A DNA stretch of 51,981 bases from Candidatus Sulfotelmatobacter sp. Lineage in GTDB: Bacteria; Acidobacteriota; Terriglobia; Terriglobales; Acidobacteriaceae. How positions within the stretch are numbered: the stretch's first letter is position 1; each line of letters opens with the position of its first letter. A model generated the notes under the pieces. The model was not told the DNA's origin and did not search any database. It saw nothing but the letters and a program-made list of their open reading frames with translations. A program made the position numbers and the translations under genes. The stretch spans positions 1-51,981 of the forward strand of contig JASHPH010000249.1 in the NCBI GenBank assembly GCA_030038255.1, in the 5' to 3' direction. Positions 42,582 through 51,911 of this stretch are shown here, in pieces.

Positions 42582-43619
42582 TTAGTGTCCGGGAATGATC
42601 GCCGTCTTGATATCCCCTCCGCGGTTCAGCATGTGCCGCAGAACCTGTTGCAGGCGCGAAAGGGGCGCTTCGCCGGTGATGTAATCGGTAGGGCGAATCT
42701 TTTTCGCGGCGATCAGTCCGAAAGCTCGGCGCACAGTTTCCGGGGTGTGGTGGAAGGTGGCCTTTAGCGTGATTTCGGAATAGTGCAAGCGATTGGTATC
42801 GAGTTGTACCTTGGTTCCGCTGGCGCAGCCGCCAAAGAAATTGACTGTGCCTCCCTTGCGGACCATGTCCACGCCCCACTCCCAGGCCTCCGGCTTGCCC
42901 ACGGCTTCGATGACCACGTCGCAGCCGCGCTTTTGCGGCGTCAGCGCGCGCACGGCTTCGACTACGTCGGGCGTCTTTGTGGTTTGCACGATCTCGTGCG
43001 CGCCCATGTGTTTGGCCGCCGAGACCTGCTCGTCGCGCTTGACCACCGAAATGACATTGCACCCGATCGCCCTCGCCACCTGCACAAACATCAGCCCGAT
43101 CGGCCCTCCGCCCAGAATCGCCACCGTGTCGCCGATCTCGACCCCGGTTTCGTGCAGGCCGCGCAGCACGCAGGCGAGGGGTTCGGTCATCGCAGCTTCC
43201 TCGAAGCTGATATTCGGCGGAATGACCAGCATGTTCGCTTCAACAATGCGCCGAGGCACGCGAATGTACTCGGCATAGGCGCCGTTATTGAACAGCAGAT
43301 CTTCGCAGAGATTTTCCTGATGCTTGGAGCAGTAGAAACACATCTGGCAAGGGGCAGAGTTGAGGGCGACGACCCGCATGCCCTTCTTGAAACCGTTAAC
43401 GTTGGAGCCGACTTCCTCGATGACCCCTGCCAGTTCGTGGCCAAACAGCGCCGGAGGCACGATCATGCGGGCATGATAGCCGCGTTGGTAGACCTTCAGG
43501 TCCGTGCCGCAAGTCAGCGCCACCTGGACCTTGACCAGAACTTCGCCCTCACCCACGCGAGGGATCGGCACCTTTTCGATCTTGAGGTCTTCTTTGCCGT
43601 ACAGGACGGCAGCGGTCAT
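42582..43619 (-). CDS. Zinc-dependent alcohol dehydrogenase 1 of the hopanoid operon
   Basis: A 345-aa medium-chain dehydrogenase of the threonine/sorbitol dehydrogenase type. The catalytic zinc ligands appear in TCGTDLKVYQRG and FGHELAGVIEEVG. The structural zinc site is CQMCFYC plus a later Cys, and the NAD loop is AILGGGPIGLM. The substrate is unknown. Its coupling to hpnC (gap of three bases) and paralogy with the next gene upstream suggest a role in hopanoid or terpenoid metabolism. ATG 43619 gives the usual family N-terminus (MTAAVLYGKEDLKIE); GTG 43631 is an alternative with GAGGG eight bases upstream. Confidence 0.85.
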   Translation of the reverse strand: MTAAVLYGKEDLKIEKVPIPRVGEGEVLVKVQVALTCGTDLKVYQRGYHARMIVPPALFGHELAGVIEEVGSNVNGFKKGMRVVALNSAPCQMCFYCSKHQENLCEDLLFNNGAYAEYIRVPRRIVEANMLVIPPNISFEEAAMTEPLACVLRGLHETGVEIGDTVAILGGGPIGLMFVQVARAIGCNVISVVKRDEQVSAAKHMGAHEIVQTTKTPDVVEAVRALTPQKRGCDVVIEAVGKPEAWEWGVDMVRKGGTVNFFGGCASGTKVQLDTNRLHYSEITLKATFHHTPETVRRAFGLIAAKKIRPTDYITGEAPLSRLQQVLRHMLNRGGDIKTAIIPGH

Positions 43620-43651
43620 TTTGCCATTCACTTCCGGTTCCCTCGCCCCCT

Positions 43652-44770
43652 CTACTTTCCCGCCCAAACACTGCCGGGTTGGATCATGACCTTCATCGAC
43701 GATGGCAGCGGATGAGCCGCCAAGTGCAGCGCCGCGATGCTCTCAGCCAGCGGAAAACGATGGCTGACCAATCGCTCCAGGTCCATCTCACGGTTCATCA
43801 CAAAGCGCACTGACTCCTCCTGCAAGTCCACCGAGGCGCTGTAAGACCCAACCAACGTCTTCTCGTCCACACAAATGGCTGCCGGGTCAATCACGGCTTC
43901 GCCGTGCTGGGTCTGCCCAAAAAGCAATACCCCTCCCCCCGGACGGGCTGCATCCATCGCGGTGCGAATCAGGGAATTGCCGCCGACAGCCAGAATCACC
44001 GCGTCGGCGCCACGCCCCTCGGTCAGTTCGCGGACCCGCTCCACCACGTTGGCCCGCGAAGCATCAATTGTAAGCGCTAGCCCGAAACTTGACCCTATTC
44101 TAAGCCGTTCGGCATGTAAATCGGAAGTAATTATGCTGGCCCCTGCCCGCCGGGCCAGTACGCTCAGTAAGATGCCGATGGGCCCCTGCCCGATAGTCAG
44201 CACTGTCTCGCCTTTTTGCAAGCGCAAAGCCTCGATCCCCTTCATGCAGGTGTTGACCGGCTCTACGGACGAAGCCTGCTCGAACGAAACGCCATCCGGG
44301 ATGCGAACCGTGCCGTGCTCCACGATCCAGTCCATTACGCGAACATACTCGGCGAATCCTCCGCCCGAGGGCTCAAATCCCGCAGTACAGCCGACTTTCT
44401 TGTAGGTCGCGCACTGGGCAAAGGTCTTGTTCCGGCAATAAAAGCACTCGCGGCAGGGAATGTGATGGAACACTACCACCCGGTCGCCAGGCCGCCAGGC
44501 TCGAACCTTTTCGCCAACCGCCGCAACCACCCCCGACGTTTCGTGGCCGAAGATGCGCGGGGCAGAGTGCGAGCCGGTCGAGATTTTCTTCAGATCGGTG
44601 CCGCAGACGCCGCAGGAATGCACCCGGACAAGTATCTCTCCCGGCGCGATTGTGGGGACGGGCACAGTTTCCAGTCGGACATCATCCACGCCGCGATAGA
44701 CCGCGGCCAGCATGGTTGCAGGAATGGATTGTGGGACAGCTTCGACCGCGTACGGTCCGGCAGTAGCCAT
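43652..44770 (-). CDS. Zinc-dependent alcohol dehydrogenase 2 of the hopanoid operon
   Basis: A 372-aa medium-chain dehydrogenase, first gene of the five-gene minus-strand operon. SCGVCGTDLKKIS and IFGHETSGVVAAVG carry catalytic zinc ligands, CRECFYCRNKTFAQC the four structural-zinc Cys, and TIGQGPIGILL the NAD loop. It shares the fold and gene order logic with dehydrogenase 1 but is clearly diverged, so the pair is an old duplication or two separate acquisitions. It has an extra ~18-residue N-terminal segment (AVEAVPQSIPAT). The divergent kinase gene starts 131 bases away. Confidence 0.85.
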   Translation of the reverse strand: MATAGPYAVEAVPQSIPATMLAAVYRGVDDVRLETVPVPTIAPGEILVRVHSCGVCGTDLKKISTGSHSAPRIFGHETSGVVAAVGEKVRAWRPGDRVVVFHHIPCRECFYCRNKTFAQCATYKKVGCTAGFEPSGGGFAEYVRVMDWIVEHGTVRIPDGVSFEQASSVEPVNTCMKGIEALRLQKGETVLTIGQGPIGILLSVLARRAGASIITSDLHAERLRIGSSFGLALTIDASRANVVERVRELTEGRGADAVILAVGGNSLIRTAMDAARPGGGVLLFGQTQHGEAVIDPAAICVDEKTLVGSYSASVDLQEESVRFVMNREMDLERLVSHRFPLAESIAALHLAAHPLPSSMKVMIQPGSVWAGK

Positions 44771-44863
44771 GAAGTCAGTTTAGATGCGACTTTCGCTCAA
44801 TTCGCTTCTATTGCCTTGGATCGGGGCTATTGTAAAGCAGGGATCAGTCGGTGGGGGCCTTAA

Positions 44864-44892
44864 TTGACTACCGGCCCTTCCACTCATAGCAT
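44864..44892 (+). promoter_or_regulatory. Sigma-70-type promoter for the kinase gene, apparently leaderless
   Basis: TTGACT at 44864-44869, exactly 17 bases, then TAGCAT at 44887-44892. Transcription would start near 44899, three bases before ATG 44902. No SD is possible in so short a leader. Confidence 0.55.
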
Positions 44893-44901
44893 GTTTCGCA
44901 C

Positions 44902-47553
44902 ATGATCGGCCGCGTCATCTCGCACTACCGCGTCATCGAGAAATTGGGTGGCGGCGGTATGGGCGTCGTCTACAAAGCGGAAGACACCGAACTGGGACGC
45001 TTCGTCGCGCTCAAATTCCTCCCTGCCGAAGTCGCCAACGATCCCCATGCTCTCGAACGCTTCCGCCGCGAGGCGCGAGCCGCCTCGGCGTTGAACCATC
45101 CCAACATCTGCACCATCTACGAAATCGGCAAGCACGAAGACGAATCGTTCATCGTGATGGAGTTCCTCGATGGGATGACGCTCAAACACCGCATTGCGGG
45201 GCGTCCCATGGAAATCGAGCCGTTGCTCGAGCAGGCGATCGAAATCGCCGACGCGCTGGACGCGGCCCACAATGGCGGCATCGTGCACCGCGACATCAAA
45301 CCCGCCAACATCTTCATCACGCGGCGCGGCCACCCCAAGATCCTCGATTTCGGTCTGGCGAAGCTGACACCGGGCGCCGCCGCGTCCGGCGCCCAGCCCA
45401 CACGGACCATCAGCGCCGAACAACTGACCAGCCCCGGCAGCGCCATGGGCACCGTGGCCTACATGTCGCCTGAGCAGGCGCTGGGCAAGGAGCTCGACGC
45501 CCGCACCGATCTTTTCTCCTTCGGCGCGGTGCTCTACGAGATGGCGAGCGGCGCCCTGCCGTTTCAGGGAGAGACGACTGCGGCCGTCTTTGACTCGATC
45601 CTGCACAAGCCCGCCACGTCGCTGGTCCGCGTAAATCCGCAAGCTCCGCCGGAACTGGACCGCATCGTCAACAAAGCGCTCGAAAAAGATCTCGATCTGC
45701 GCTACCAGAGCGCCGCCGAAATGCGCGCCGACCTCAAGCGCCTGAAGCGCGAAACCGACTCCGGCCGCTCGGCGGCTGCCGTTGCCGCGCCAGCGGCTGA
45801 CCGAAAAATTCGGCTCGCATACATGGCAGCGGCGGCGCTGCTCGTGCTGATCGTCGTCGCAGTAGCATTTTTCGCCTCGCGAGGCCCTTTGCCGCCGCCG
45901 CGCGTGATTTCGACCACGCAGCTCACCAGCGATAACCTGCCCAAAGATCTCGTCGTGACTGACGGCCCTCGCGTCTACTTCACCGAAACCGTCAACGAAC
46001 GGGTTCTGTTAAGCCAGGTCTCAGCCGGCGGCGGCGACATCAGCCACATCCCGACGCCCTTCGCCAACAGCTATATCAGCGATGTCTCTCCCGCCCGCTC
46101 CGAGCTTCTGGTCAATTCCTACAACGGGGAGGAAACGTTCCTCAGCTCTTACGATTCGCCGGTGTGGATCGTCCCGGTTCCCGCCGGATCACCACGCCGG
46201 CTCGGCGACATTCTGGCTACGGTTGCGGTTTGGTCGCGCGACGGGCAACGGCTGGCATTTGCGCGTGGTACCGACATCTACCTTGCCCAGTCGGACGGCA
46301 CGCAACCGCATAAGCTGGTCACGACGACCGGGAACTGCTTCTACATGCAGTTCTCGCCCGACGGAAAGCGATTGCGCTTCAGCGCGCGCGATGCCGATAG
46401 CTCCGATTCCCGTCTGTGGGAGGTTGCCCTCGACGGGACCGGCTTGCGCCAGGTGCTTCCGGAGAGTTTTCATCAGGACCCGGGTGAGTGTTGCGGCCGA
46501 TGGAACGCCGACGGCTCCTACTACTTCTTCAGCATCGCTCGCAACGGCCGCTACGATATTTGGGCGCTGCGCGAGAGTACAAGCCTGCTCCATCGCGCCA
46601 GCCCGGAGCCCCAGCCGGTTACTGCGGGTCCGTTATCGTACTTCAGTCCGGCCCCGGCCCTTGCCGGAAATCGCCTGTTCGTGATCGGCGAACAGCGGCG
46701 GGCGCAGTTGCAGCGTTTCGATGCCAAGGCGCAGCAGTTCGTTCCCTTCCTTGACGGCATCTCGGGCGGAGAAATTGAATTCTCCAGGGATGGGAAGTGG
46801 GTCACCTACGTGAGCTACCCCGACTCGCTACTATGGCGCAGCCGCGGTGACGGCAGCGACAAACTCCGCCTGACCTCCGCCCCGACAACTGTCTCTATGC
46901 CGCGCTGGTCTCCGGACGCAGCGCAGGTTGTTTACCTCTGCGGCCTTCCAACAAAACCTCCCAAGGTGTGCATCGTGTCCCGCGACGGGGGCGCAACCCG
47001 CGAGATCCCGCCACCAGATCCTCGCTGGCTCGACGATCCCCAATGGTCACCAGACGGCAAATCGCTCCTCGTTGCCTTGTACCCTCTGGGAATCGTCGGC
47101 AAACCGCAGGATTACTCCCTGACTCAATACGACTTGCAAACCGGGAAATTCACCCCGCTCGCGGGCAGCGAAGGGACGCTGGGTCCGCGCTGGTCTCCCG
47201 ATGGACGCTACATCGCTGCCTTCTCTGCCGACACAAAGAAGGTGATGCTGCTCGAAGTGACCGCAGGAAAATGGTCTGAGCTGGCGACGGCAACTGCCCT
47301 GCAATATCCCAACTGGTCGTCGGACAGCAGGTACGTTTATTTCGAAGACCTGGGGCCGGACGGCCCGGAGATCGACCGCGTTTCCGTCGCCACGCACAAG
47401 AAGGAGGGTGTTGTCTTGCTCAAGGGGATTTCGCGAGTGGCCATGCCGGAATCGTCCGTTCCCTGGAACGGCGTCGCTCCCGACGGCTCGCCCCTTATCA
47501 TGCGCGACGTGGGCAGCCGCGAGCTCTATTCGCTCGAATTGCAGTTGCCCTAG
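44902..47553 (+). CDS. Membrane Ser/Thr protein kinase with C-terminal TolB-like beta-propeller
   Basis: An 883-aa Hanks-type kinase. The ATP loop [15 protein letters not shown] is near residue 15, the catalytic Lys is Lys38 (VALK), HRD is at 129-131 (HRDIKPAN) and DFG at 149-151, with MSPEQALG in the activation segment. A membrane helix spans about 305-328. The outside part carries repeated propeller blades ([68 protein letters not shown]). All key catalytic residues are present. This layout is common in Acidobacteria and suggests an external or periplasmic sensor, with unknown ligand. Confidence 0.92.
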   Translation: MIGRVISHYRVIEKLGGGGMGVVYKAEDTELGRFVALKFLPAEVANDPHALERFRREARAASALNHPNICTIYEIGKHEDESFIVMEFLDGMTLKHRIAGRPMEIEPLLEQAIEIADALDAAHNGGIVHRDIKPANIFITRRGHPKILDFGLAKLTPGAAASGAQPTRTISAEQLTSPGSAMGTVAYMSPEQALGKELDARTDLFSFGAVLYEMASGALPFQGETTAAVFDSILHKPATSLVRVNPQAPPELDRIVNKALEKDLDLRYQSAAEMRADLKRLKRETDSGRSAAAVAAPAADRKIRLAYMAAAALLVLIVVAVAFFASRGPLPPPRVISTTQLTSDNLPKDLVVTDGPRVYFTETVNERVLLSQVSAGGGDISHIPTPFANSYISDVSPARSELLVNSYNGEETFLSSYDSPVWIVPVPAGSPRRLGDILATVAVWSRDGQRLAFARGTDIYLAQSDGTQPHKLVTTTGNCFYMQFSPDGKRLRFSARDADSSDSRLWEVALDGTGLRQVLPESFHQDPGECCGRWNADGSYYFFSIARNGRYDIWALRESTSLLHRASPEPQPVTAGPLSYFSPAPALAGNRLFVIGEQRRAQLQRFDAKAQQFVPFLDGISGGEIEFSRDGKWVTYVSYPDSLLWRSRGDGSDKLRLTSAPTTVSMPRWSPDAAQVVYLCGLPTKPPKVCIVSRDGGATREIPPPDPRWLDDPQWSPDGKSLLVALYPLGIVGKPQDYSLTQYDLQTGKFTPLAGSEGTLGPRWSPDGRYIAAFSADTKKVMLLEVTAGKWSELATATALQYPNWSSDSRYVYFEDLGPDGPEIDRVSVATHKKEGVVLLKGISRVAMPESSVPWNGVAPDGSPLIMRDVGSRELYSLELQLP

Positions 47554-47588
47554 AAACTAGAATTGAAAGTCGAGGCTCGGAGGGCTTG

Positions 47589-48590
47589 GTGACTAAGCGA
47601 AGGTTGTTCCGGGTGGTGATCAGCCTGCTGTTGTATTTCGCTAGTTTCTCATCGGTGTGCCAGCAAAACCCGTCAACGAAAGATGAATCCGCCAAAACGG
47701 GGCCGAGCAGCCAGCCCGGGATTGATTACGTCCAGGAGGCAGCCGGAAGTTCGGTTTTTATCTATGCTGGCGACTCAAAACCGTGCGAGGACCCGCCGCA
47801 AGGTCAGCAACCCCTCACCCCCGCTGGAAGTGGGTTCTTCGTCGGACTGAGGGACGCATCTGTGCCCGTCACGCCGGGCAAGGTAGTGGCCTGGAGATTT
47901 CTGGTGACGGCCGGCCATGTATTGAAAGAGAGGAACTCCATCGTGATTCGACTGAATCGCGCATCACCGGCGTCAGGCTTTGTGTGCTTTCCAATCAGTC
48001 TCGTTCGTGACGGTCAATCCAAGACTGTGTACACATTGAAGGACGAGGATGCGGCGGACGTTGTGGCTGTGGACATCCCGATGCTGCCTGAAACGGATCC
48101 AGTGACTTTTTCTGCTTCGATGCTGATGGACCCGGAAGCAATGAAAAAGAATGAGGTCAAAGTTGGGACGAACGTGTTCACCGTAGGTTATTTCTTGGGC
48201 TACGCTGGCCAGAAGCAAAATTATCCCATTACTAAGTTTGGAAAGATATCAATTCTCACGCCTGAGCGGTGGTATTTCAACCCAGACTGGCGGCGGAACG
48301 AGGAAGCGTACGTAGTAGAAATGCAGAATACGCCTGGACTCAGCGGGGCACCCGTGATCACCTATGGCGTTGAGTTTCATGTTTCTCCATTCCAATATCG
48401 GGAATTAGGTCCAAATGTGGTTGGCCTTGTGAAAGGTTTAACTCTTGCACCTCTTCCGATCGGGCAAGGGAATGCGGTTCTGATCCCGCAAGGCGCTGCG
48501 GCAGTGGAACCCGCTGCGCACATCAAAAAGCTCTTTCAGTCGATTGCGACAGAGTATCGAAAGCGAGGGGCGCAAGTAGCTGAGGACTGA
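47589..48590 (+). CDS. Exported trypsin-like serine protease
   Basis: A 333-aa protein with a signal peptide (about residues 1-25). The catalytic triad of the trypsin fold is visible in order: His in FLVTAGHVLKE near residue 110, Asp in EDAADVVAVDI near 158, and Ser in TPGLSGAPVI near 251. No PDZ domain follows, unlike DegP/HtrA. I prefer GTG 47589 because GGAGG is five bases upstream; TTG 47586 is too close to it. Base usage appears less GC-rich at third positions than the neighbours, a hint of transfer. It follows the kinase gene after 35 bases. Confidence 0.78.
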   Translation: MTKRRLFRVVISLLLYFASFSSVCQQNPSTKDESAKTGPSSQPGIDYVQEAAGSSVFIYAGDSKPCEDPPQGQQPLTPAGSGFFVGLRDASVPVTPGKVVAWRFLVTAGHVLKERNSIVIRLNRASPASGFVCFPISLVRDGQSKTVYTLKDEDAADVVAVDIPMLPETDPVTFSASMLMDPEAMKKNEVKVGTNVFTVGYFLGYAGQKQNYPITKFGKISILTPERWYFNPDWRRNEEAYVVEMQNTPGLSGAPVITYGVEFHVSPFQYRELGPNVVGLVKGLTLAPLPIGQGNAVLIPQGAAAVEPAAHIKKLFQSIATEYRKRGAQVAED

Positions 48591-48701
48591 GGGTGCTAGG
48601 CGCCAATTCTCGGCTTCTTGGGGGACAGTTCAACTCACTCGCGACCGATCCCTGATCCCTAACTCTCTAGCCCCGGCCTTTCATGCTATGCTGCGCAAAA
48701 C

Positions 48702-48707
48702 TATACT
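48702..48707 (+). promoter_or_regulatory. -10 box for recN
   Basis: TATACT at 48702-48707 would start transcription near 48714, about 13 bases before the recN GTG, with AGGATG as a weak SD. The -35 is poor. I see no LexA-box-like dyad here. Confidence 0.3.
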
Positions 48708-48726
48708 CTCAGGATGACGATGACCT

Positions 48727-50460
48727 GTGCTCACTGAGTTGCGCCTCGAAAACTACGCGGTAATCGACAACCTCGCGGTCGAGTTCGGGCCGGGGTTGAA
48801 TCTGCTGACGGGAGAAACCGGGGCGGGGAAGTCGATCCTGATTGACGCGCTCGCGCTGCTGTTGGGCGAAAAGGCGTCGAGCGACGTGATTCGCGGCGGG
48901 GCGGAGCGGGCGGTCGTGTCGGCAGTGTTCGAAGCCGAAGGCGCCGCGGAAAAGCCGCTGACGAAGATTCTCGAAGCGAACGGCTTGGGTAAAACAGCTG
49001 ACGACGAATCCGACGACGGCTCTCTCATCCTGCGGCGTGAAGTTTCCACCGGCGGCCGCGGACGCGTGTTTGTGAACAATCAGCCCGCGACGGTCGCCGT
49101 TCTGCGGCGGCTCGCGCCGCATCTGGCGACCATCCATGCGCAGAACGAATCCATTCTTTCCTTTGACGGCCCCGCGCGCTTGGCCCTGCTCGACGCCTTC
49201 GCTGGCAGCAGCCTGGATGCTGTCGAATCGGCGTTTGCTGCTTGGAAAGACATCCGCACGCGCATCGACGAATTGCAGCAAGGCGAACAGGACCGCCTGC
49301 GACTGGTGGATCTGTGGTCCTTCCAGCAGCGTGAGATTCAAGAAGCGCGCCTGCAGGAAGGCGAAGACGAAAAGCTGGAAGCGGAGAAGCGGGTTCTCGC
49401 CAACGCCGAGAAAATCTACAACGCCGCCATGAACGCCTTCGACCTGTTGTACGAAGGCAACGGTTCAACTGCGTCGTCGCTCCGCGCAGCGCACAAGCAG
49501 GTTGAAGAGCTGGCCCGCTACGAGCCCAAATTTCAGGAAGCTCTGGCCGCCCTCGAAACCGCGCGCATCAGTGTGGAGGATGTCGGTGCGACCGTCCGCG
49601 ATTATGCCGGAGGCATCCACGCCTCACCCGAGCATCTGGCCGAAGTCGAGGACCGCCTCGCGTTGCTCGACCGCCTGAAGCGCAAGTACGGGCCATCGCT
49701 CGCAGAAGTGATTCAGTTCGGCGCGGAGGTCTCGCGCAAACTTTCTGAGGTCGAGAACAAGGACGAAATTCTCCGCCAGCTCCAGGGCGAACTGGCCAAA
49801 GCCGCGACCGAATACCTGCAAGCCGCCCGCGCGCTGTCGAAAAAGCGCGCCGCGGCGGCGCGCCGGCTGGAGAAGTTGGTCGAGGCCGAGATCAACGACC
49901 TGGCCATGAAATCAACCTTCCGCATCGAGATCACCACGTCGGAAGAAGAAGGGAACTGGAACCCGGCGGGAATCGACGAAGTCGTCTACATGATTTCAAC
50001 TAATCCTGGCGAGCCGCTGCGGCAGCTGGAGCATATCGCTTCAGGCGGCGAGCTCTCGCGGGTCATGCTGGCGCTGAAGGCGAGTGTGGAAGCAGGAAAA
50101 ACCCCCACTTCTGGCAAAACCGGCCAGAAGTGGGGCACCCACACCGTTCAACGCACTCTTGTCTTCGACGAAATCGACACCGGCATCGGAGGGCGGGCTG
50201 CCGAATCCGTGGGCAAAAAGTTGAAGTCGCTGGCGCGTTCCAACCAGGTGTTGTGCGTCACGCACCTGCCGCAGATCGCCACCTTCGGCGACCGCCACTA
50301 CGTCCTCGAGAAGAAAGAGTCCGGCGGACGCACCCGCACCACCATTCGCTTTGTCACCGGCGACGAGCGCACCGAAGAAGTCGCCCGCATGCTGAGCGGG
50401 GCGAAGCTCACCGAAACTTCGCGCAAACACGCCGAGCAAATGATCAAAGCCAACGCGTAA
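48727..50460 (+). CDS. recN: DNA repair protein RecN with an in-frame palindrome insertion
   Basis: A 577-aa SMC-like ATPase in double-strand break repair. LRLENYAVIDNLAVEFG and Walker A GETGAGKS lie at residues 5-35, a long coiled coil occupies the middle, and GGELSRVMLALKASVE is the ABC signature near residue 440. Walker B is in TLVFDEIDTGIGGRAAESVG. Between signature and Walker B, residues about 457-475 (GKTPTSGKTGQKWGTHTVQ) are extra compared with the usual short linker and are encoded by the perfect inverted repeat at 50103-50135. The start is GTG 48727. The frame is intact, so the insertion is tolerated. Confidence 0.93.
   Translation: MLTELRLENYAVIDNLAVEFGPGLNLLTGETGAGKSILIDALALLLGEKASSDVIRGGAERAVVSAVFEAEGAAEKPLTKILEANGLGKTADDESDDGSLILRREVSTGGRGRVFVNNQPATVAVLRRLAPHLATIHAQNESILSFDGPARLALLDAFAGSSLDAVESAFAAWKDIRTRIDELQQGEQDRLRLVDLWSFQQREIQEARLQEGEDEKLEAEKRVLANAEKIYNAAMNAFDLLYEGNGSTASSLRAAHKQVEELARYEPKFQEALAALETARISVEDVGATVRDYAGGIHASPEHLAEVEDRLALLDRLKRKYGPSLAEVIQFGAEVSRKLSEVENKDEILRQLQGELAKAATEYLQAARALSKKRAAAARRLEKLVEAEINDLAMKSTFRIEITTSEEEGNWNPAGIDEVVYMISTNPGEPLRQLEHIASGGELSRVMLALKASVEAGKTPTSGKTGQKWGTHTVQRTLVFDEIDTGIGGRAAESVGKKLKSLARSNQVLCVTHLPQIATFGDRHYVLEKKESGGRTRTTIRFVTGDERTEEVARMLSGAKLTETSRKHAEQMIKANA
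50103..50135. repeat. Perfect 13-bp inverted repeat inside recN
   Basis: CCCCACTTCTGGC (50103-50115), loop AAAACCG, GCCAGAAGTGGGG (50123-50135). It lies wholly inside the reading frame and encodes the extra linker residues. No second copy is found in this window. Confidence 0.8.
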
Positions 50461-50549
50461 CAGAGTTCCCGGGTCCCAGGAAAGAGAAGATTCCAAGGAA
50501 GTGGTACGTCAGGGAAGCGGGGTAATCAGAGGTTCTTGCTTGTGGATTT

Positions 50550-51428
50550 CTAGCCGGCCTTGACCGCGGAGTTGTCGCCAACCTTGATGGTGAAGTTCAC
50601 CGTGATGGTCGCCTTGGTCTCGACCGGCTGGCCATTCTGCAGGTAGGGCTTGAACTTCCACTCGCGCACGGCCTGCTGCGCCGCCGAAGCCAGGATGGCG
50701 GGGCCACTGACCACCTTCAGATTCTCGATCACACCATCGGCTCCGATGAACGCCTGCAGCACCACCGAGCCCTGCACTTTCATCTGCTGCGCCAGCAGCG
50801 GATACGATCCGTCACCCGATCCCAGAGTCGGCTGCAAGCCGTTCACGCGCTCCAGTTCGGCCGCATTCGTGGGAGCAGCCAGACGGGCGGTGTAGCTGGG
50901 CGTCTTCGAAGTAGGAGTGTTCAGCTCAACCTTCGTGGCTACGCTGCCGGGATGAACGGTACGGTGCGAGTCTCCCGCGACCACTTCCACATCCAGAGGA
51001 GCGACTGAAGTGCGATTGGTAGCGACAACAGGTGGCTCCGACGGCTTCGGCTGGGCAGCTTCGGCTGAGCCCTTGGCGGTGGAGACAGGCTTCTTCGCCG
51101 TAGTGGATGGCATGGTCCGCGCTTCGATTGCCGGAGCGGGCGCCGACTGCGTTGCCGCCTGCCGCGGCGCAGGCCGGGTGAATTCTGCCTCTTGCGACTC
51201 GTTGCTGCCGAACCAGAACTGGTGATCCTTGGCGATGATTCCGCCGAACGCCACCAGCAGGAGCACGAGCGCTAGCACCAGCCGGGCCGGCTGACGGCTT
51301 TCCGCAATGAGCTGAGCCTCGGTGAGCTGAACCGGGCGCTGCTGGAACCGGGTCTGCAGCCTGGCTGGCGGCACGGCCTGCGGCCTCAGTCTCTGCGTGG
51401 GTCTCGGTCTGGAGTTCGCCTGGGTCAT
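50550..51428 (-). CDS. TonB-family energy transducer-like protein
   Basis: A 292-aa inner-membrane protein. A basic cytoplasmic N-terminus is followed by one membrane helix (LVLALVLLLVAFGGIIA, about residues 52-68), a long Ala/Pro/Ser-rich periplasmic linker, and the C-terminal TonB domain (QGSVVLQAFIGADGVIENLK ... AVREWKFKPYLQNGQPVET). Such proteins couple the proton motive force to outer-membrane receptors, or serve as periplasmic scaffolds. No exbB/exbD is nearby. ATG 51428 has AGGTGA about nine bases upstream; an in-frame GTG at 51479 has no SD. Confidence 0.85.
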   Translation of the reverse strand: MTQANSRPRPTQRLRPQAVPPARLQTRFQQRPVQLTEAQLIAESRQPARLVLALVLLLVAFGGIIAKDHQFWFGSNESQEAEFTRPAPRQAATQSAPAPAIEARTMPSTTAKKPVSTAKGSAEAAQPKPSEPPVVATNRTSVAPLDVEVVAGDSHRTVHPGSVATKVELNTPTSKTPSYTARLAAPTNAAELERVNGLQPTLGSGDGSYPLLAQQMKVQGSVVLQAFIGADGVIENLKVVSGPAILASAAQQAVREWKFKPYLQNGQPVETKATITVNFTIKVGDNSAVKAG

Positions 51429-51535
51429 TGTGTCGCTCACCTGGGACTTCTCGCGACCAACGCCCATAGCTTGCGTCACTTCGGGTTAGTTCACAATGGC
51501 ACAAGGTGGGGTAGGAGTGGCACGAGCGGGCCATA

Positions 51536-51550
51536 TAACCATTTTGGTTA
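51536..51550. promoter_or_regulatory. Dyad symmetry upstream of the TonB-like gene
   Basis: TAACCA-TTT-TGGTTA, six-base perfect arms about 110 bases before the start codon, next to GTCCGGAC. A candidate operator; the regulator is unknown. Confidence 0.3.
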
Positions 51551-51746
51551 GTCCGGACGGTCCGTCAGGGCTTACGGAGAGCGAGCCCCGGGGTTGGGTA
51601 AAAAGGGGCGTGGGCTAAAAGCTTGTCAGGCCCCCTGAATCGAGCCGTTTTTCGCTAAGTCACACATCTGCAGGGAGATACATTTTTCCGAAAATTTCCG
51701 GTTTATCCTACTCAGCTTGCTATGCTGAAAGTAGAGAGTAGACCTC

Positions 51747-51779
51747 AAACGGCGCAGGCCATTAGCCCTGCGCCGTTTT
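51747..51779 (+). terminator. Strong hairpin followed by a short T-run
   Basis: AAACGGCGCAGG pairs with CCTGCGCCGTTT (12 bp, eight-base loop), followed by TTC. It has terminator character on the plus strand, although no plus-strand gene precedes it. It may end a short RNA that starts near a -10-like TATGCT at 51721, or belong to the mobile element on the right. Confidence 0.45.
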
Positions 51780-51911
51780 CTAGCTACTTTCCGGTGCGAA
51801 ATTAAGCTTCAAGATGCAAATCCTGCCAATCCACAAGCTGGAGACCATCCTCAAATGCTGGTTTTCGCGTGCTTCCCATCGGGTTCGGCAACGCGTGAAC
51901 GGAGCGCAAAC

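Larger units (their letters stand above)
51429..51911. other. Gap upstream of the TonB-like gene, no supported gene
   Basis: No protein-like frame is seen. The region contains the dyad at 51536-51550, the palindrome GTCCGGAC at 51551-51558 and the strong hairpin at 51747-51779. The part from about 51780 is probably flanking or end sequence of the mobile element to the right. Confidence 0.45.

Noticed and set aside
42783-43715. 310-codon open frame on the plus strand
   Set aside because: Antisense to dehydrogenase 1 and its upstream junction; composition is not protein-like.
44884-45642. 252-codon open frame on the minus strand
   Set aside because: Antisense to the kinase domain, which carries all catalytic motifs.
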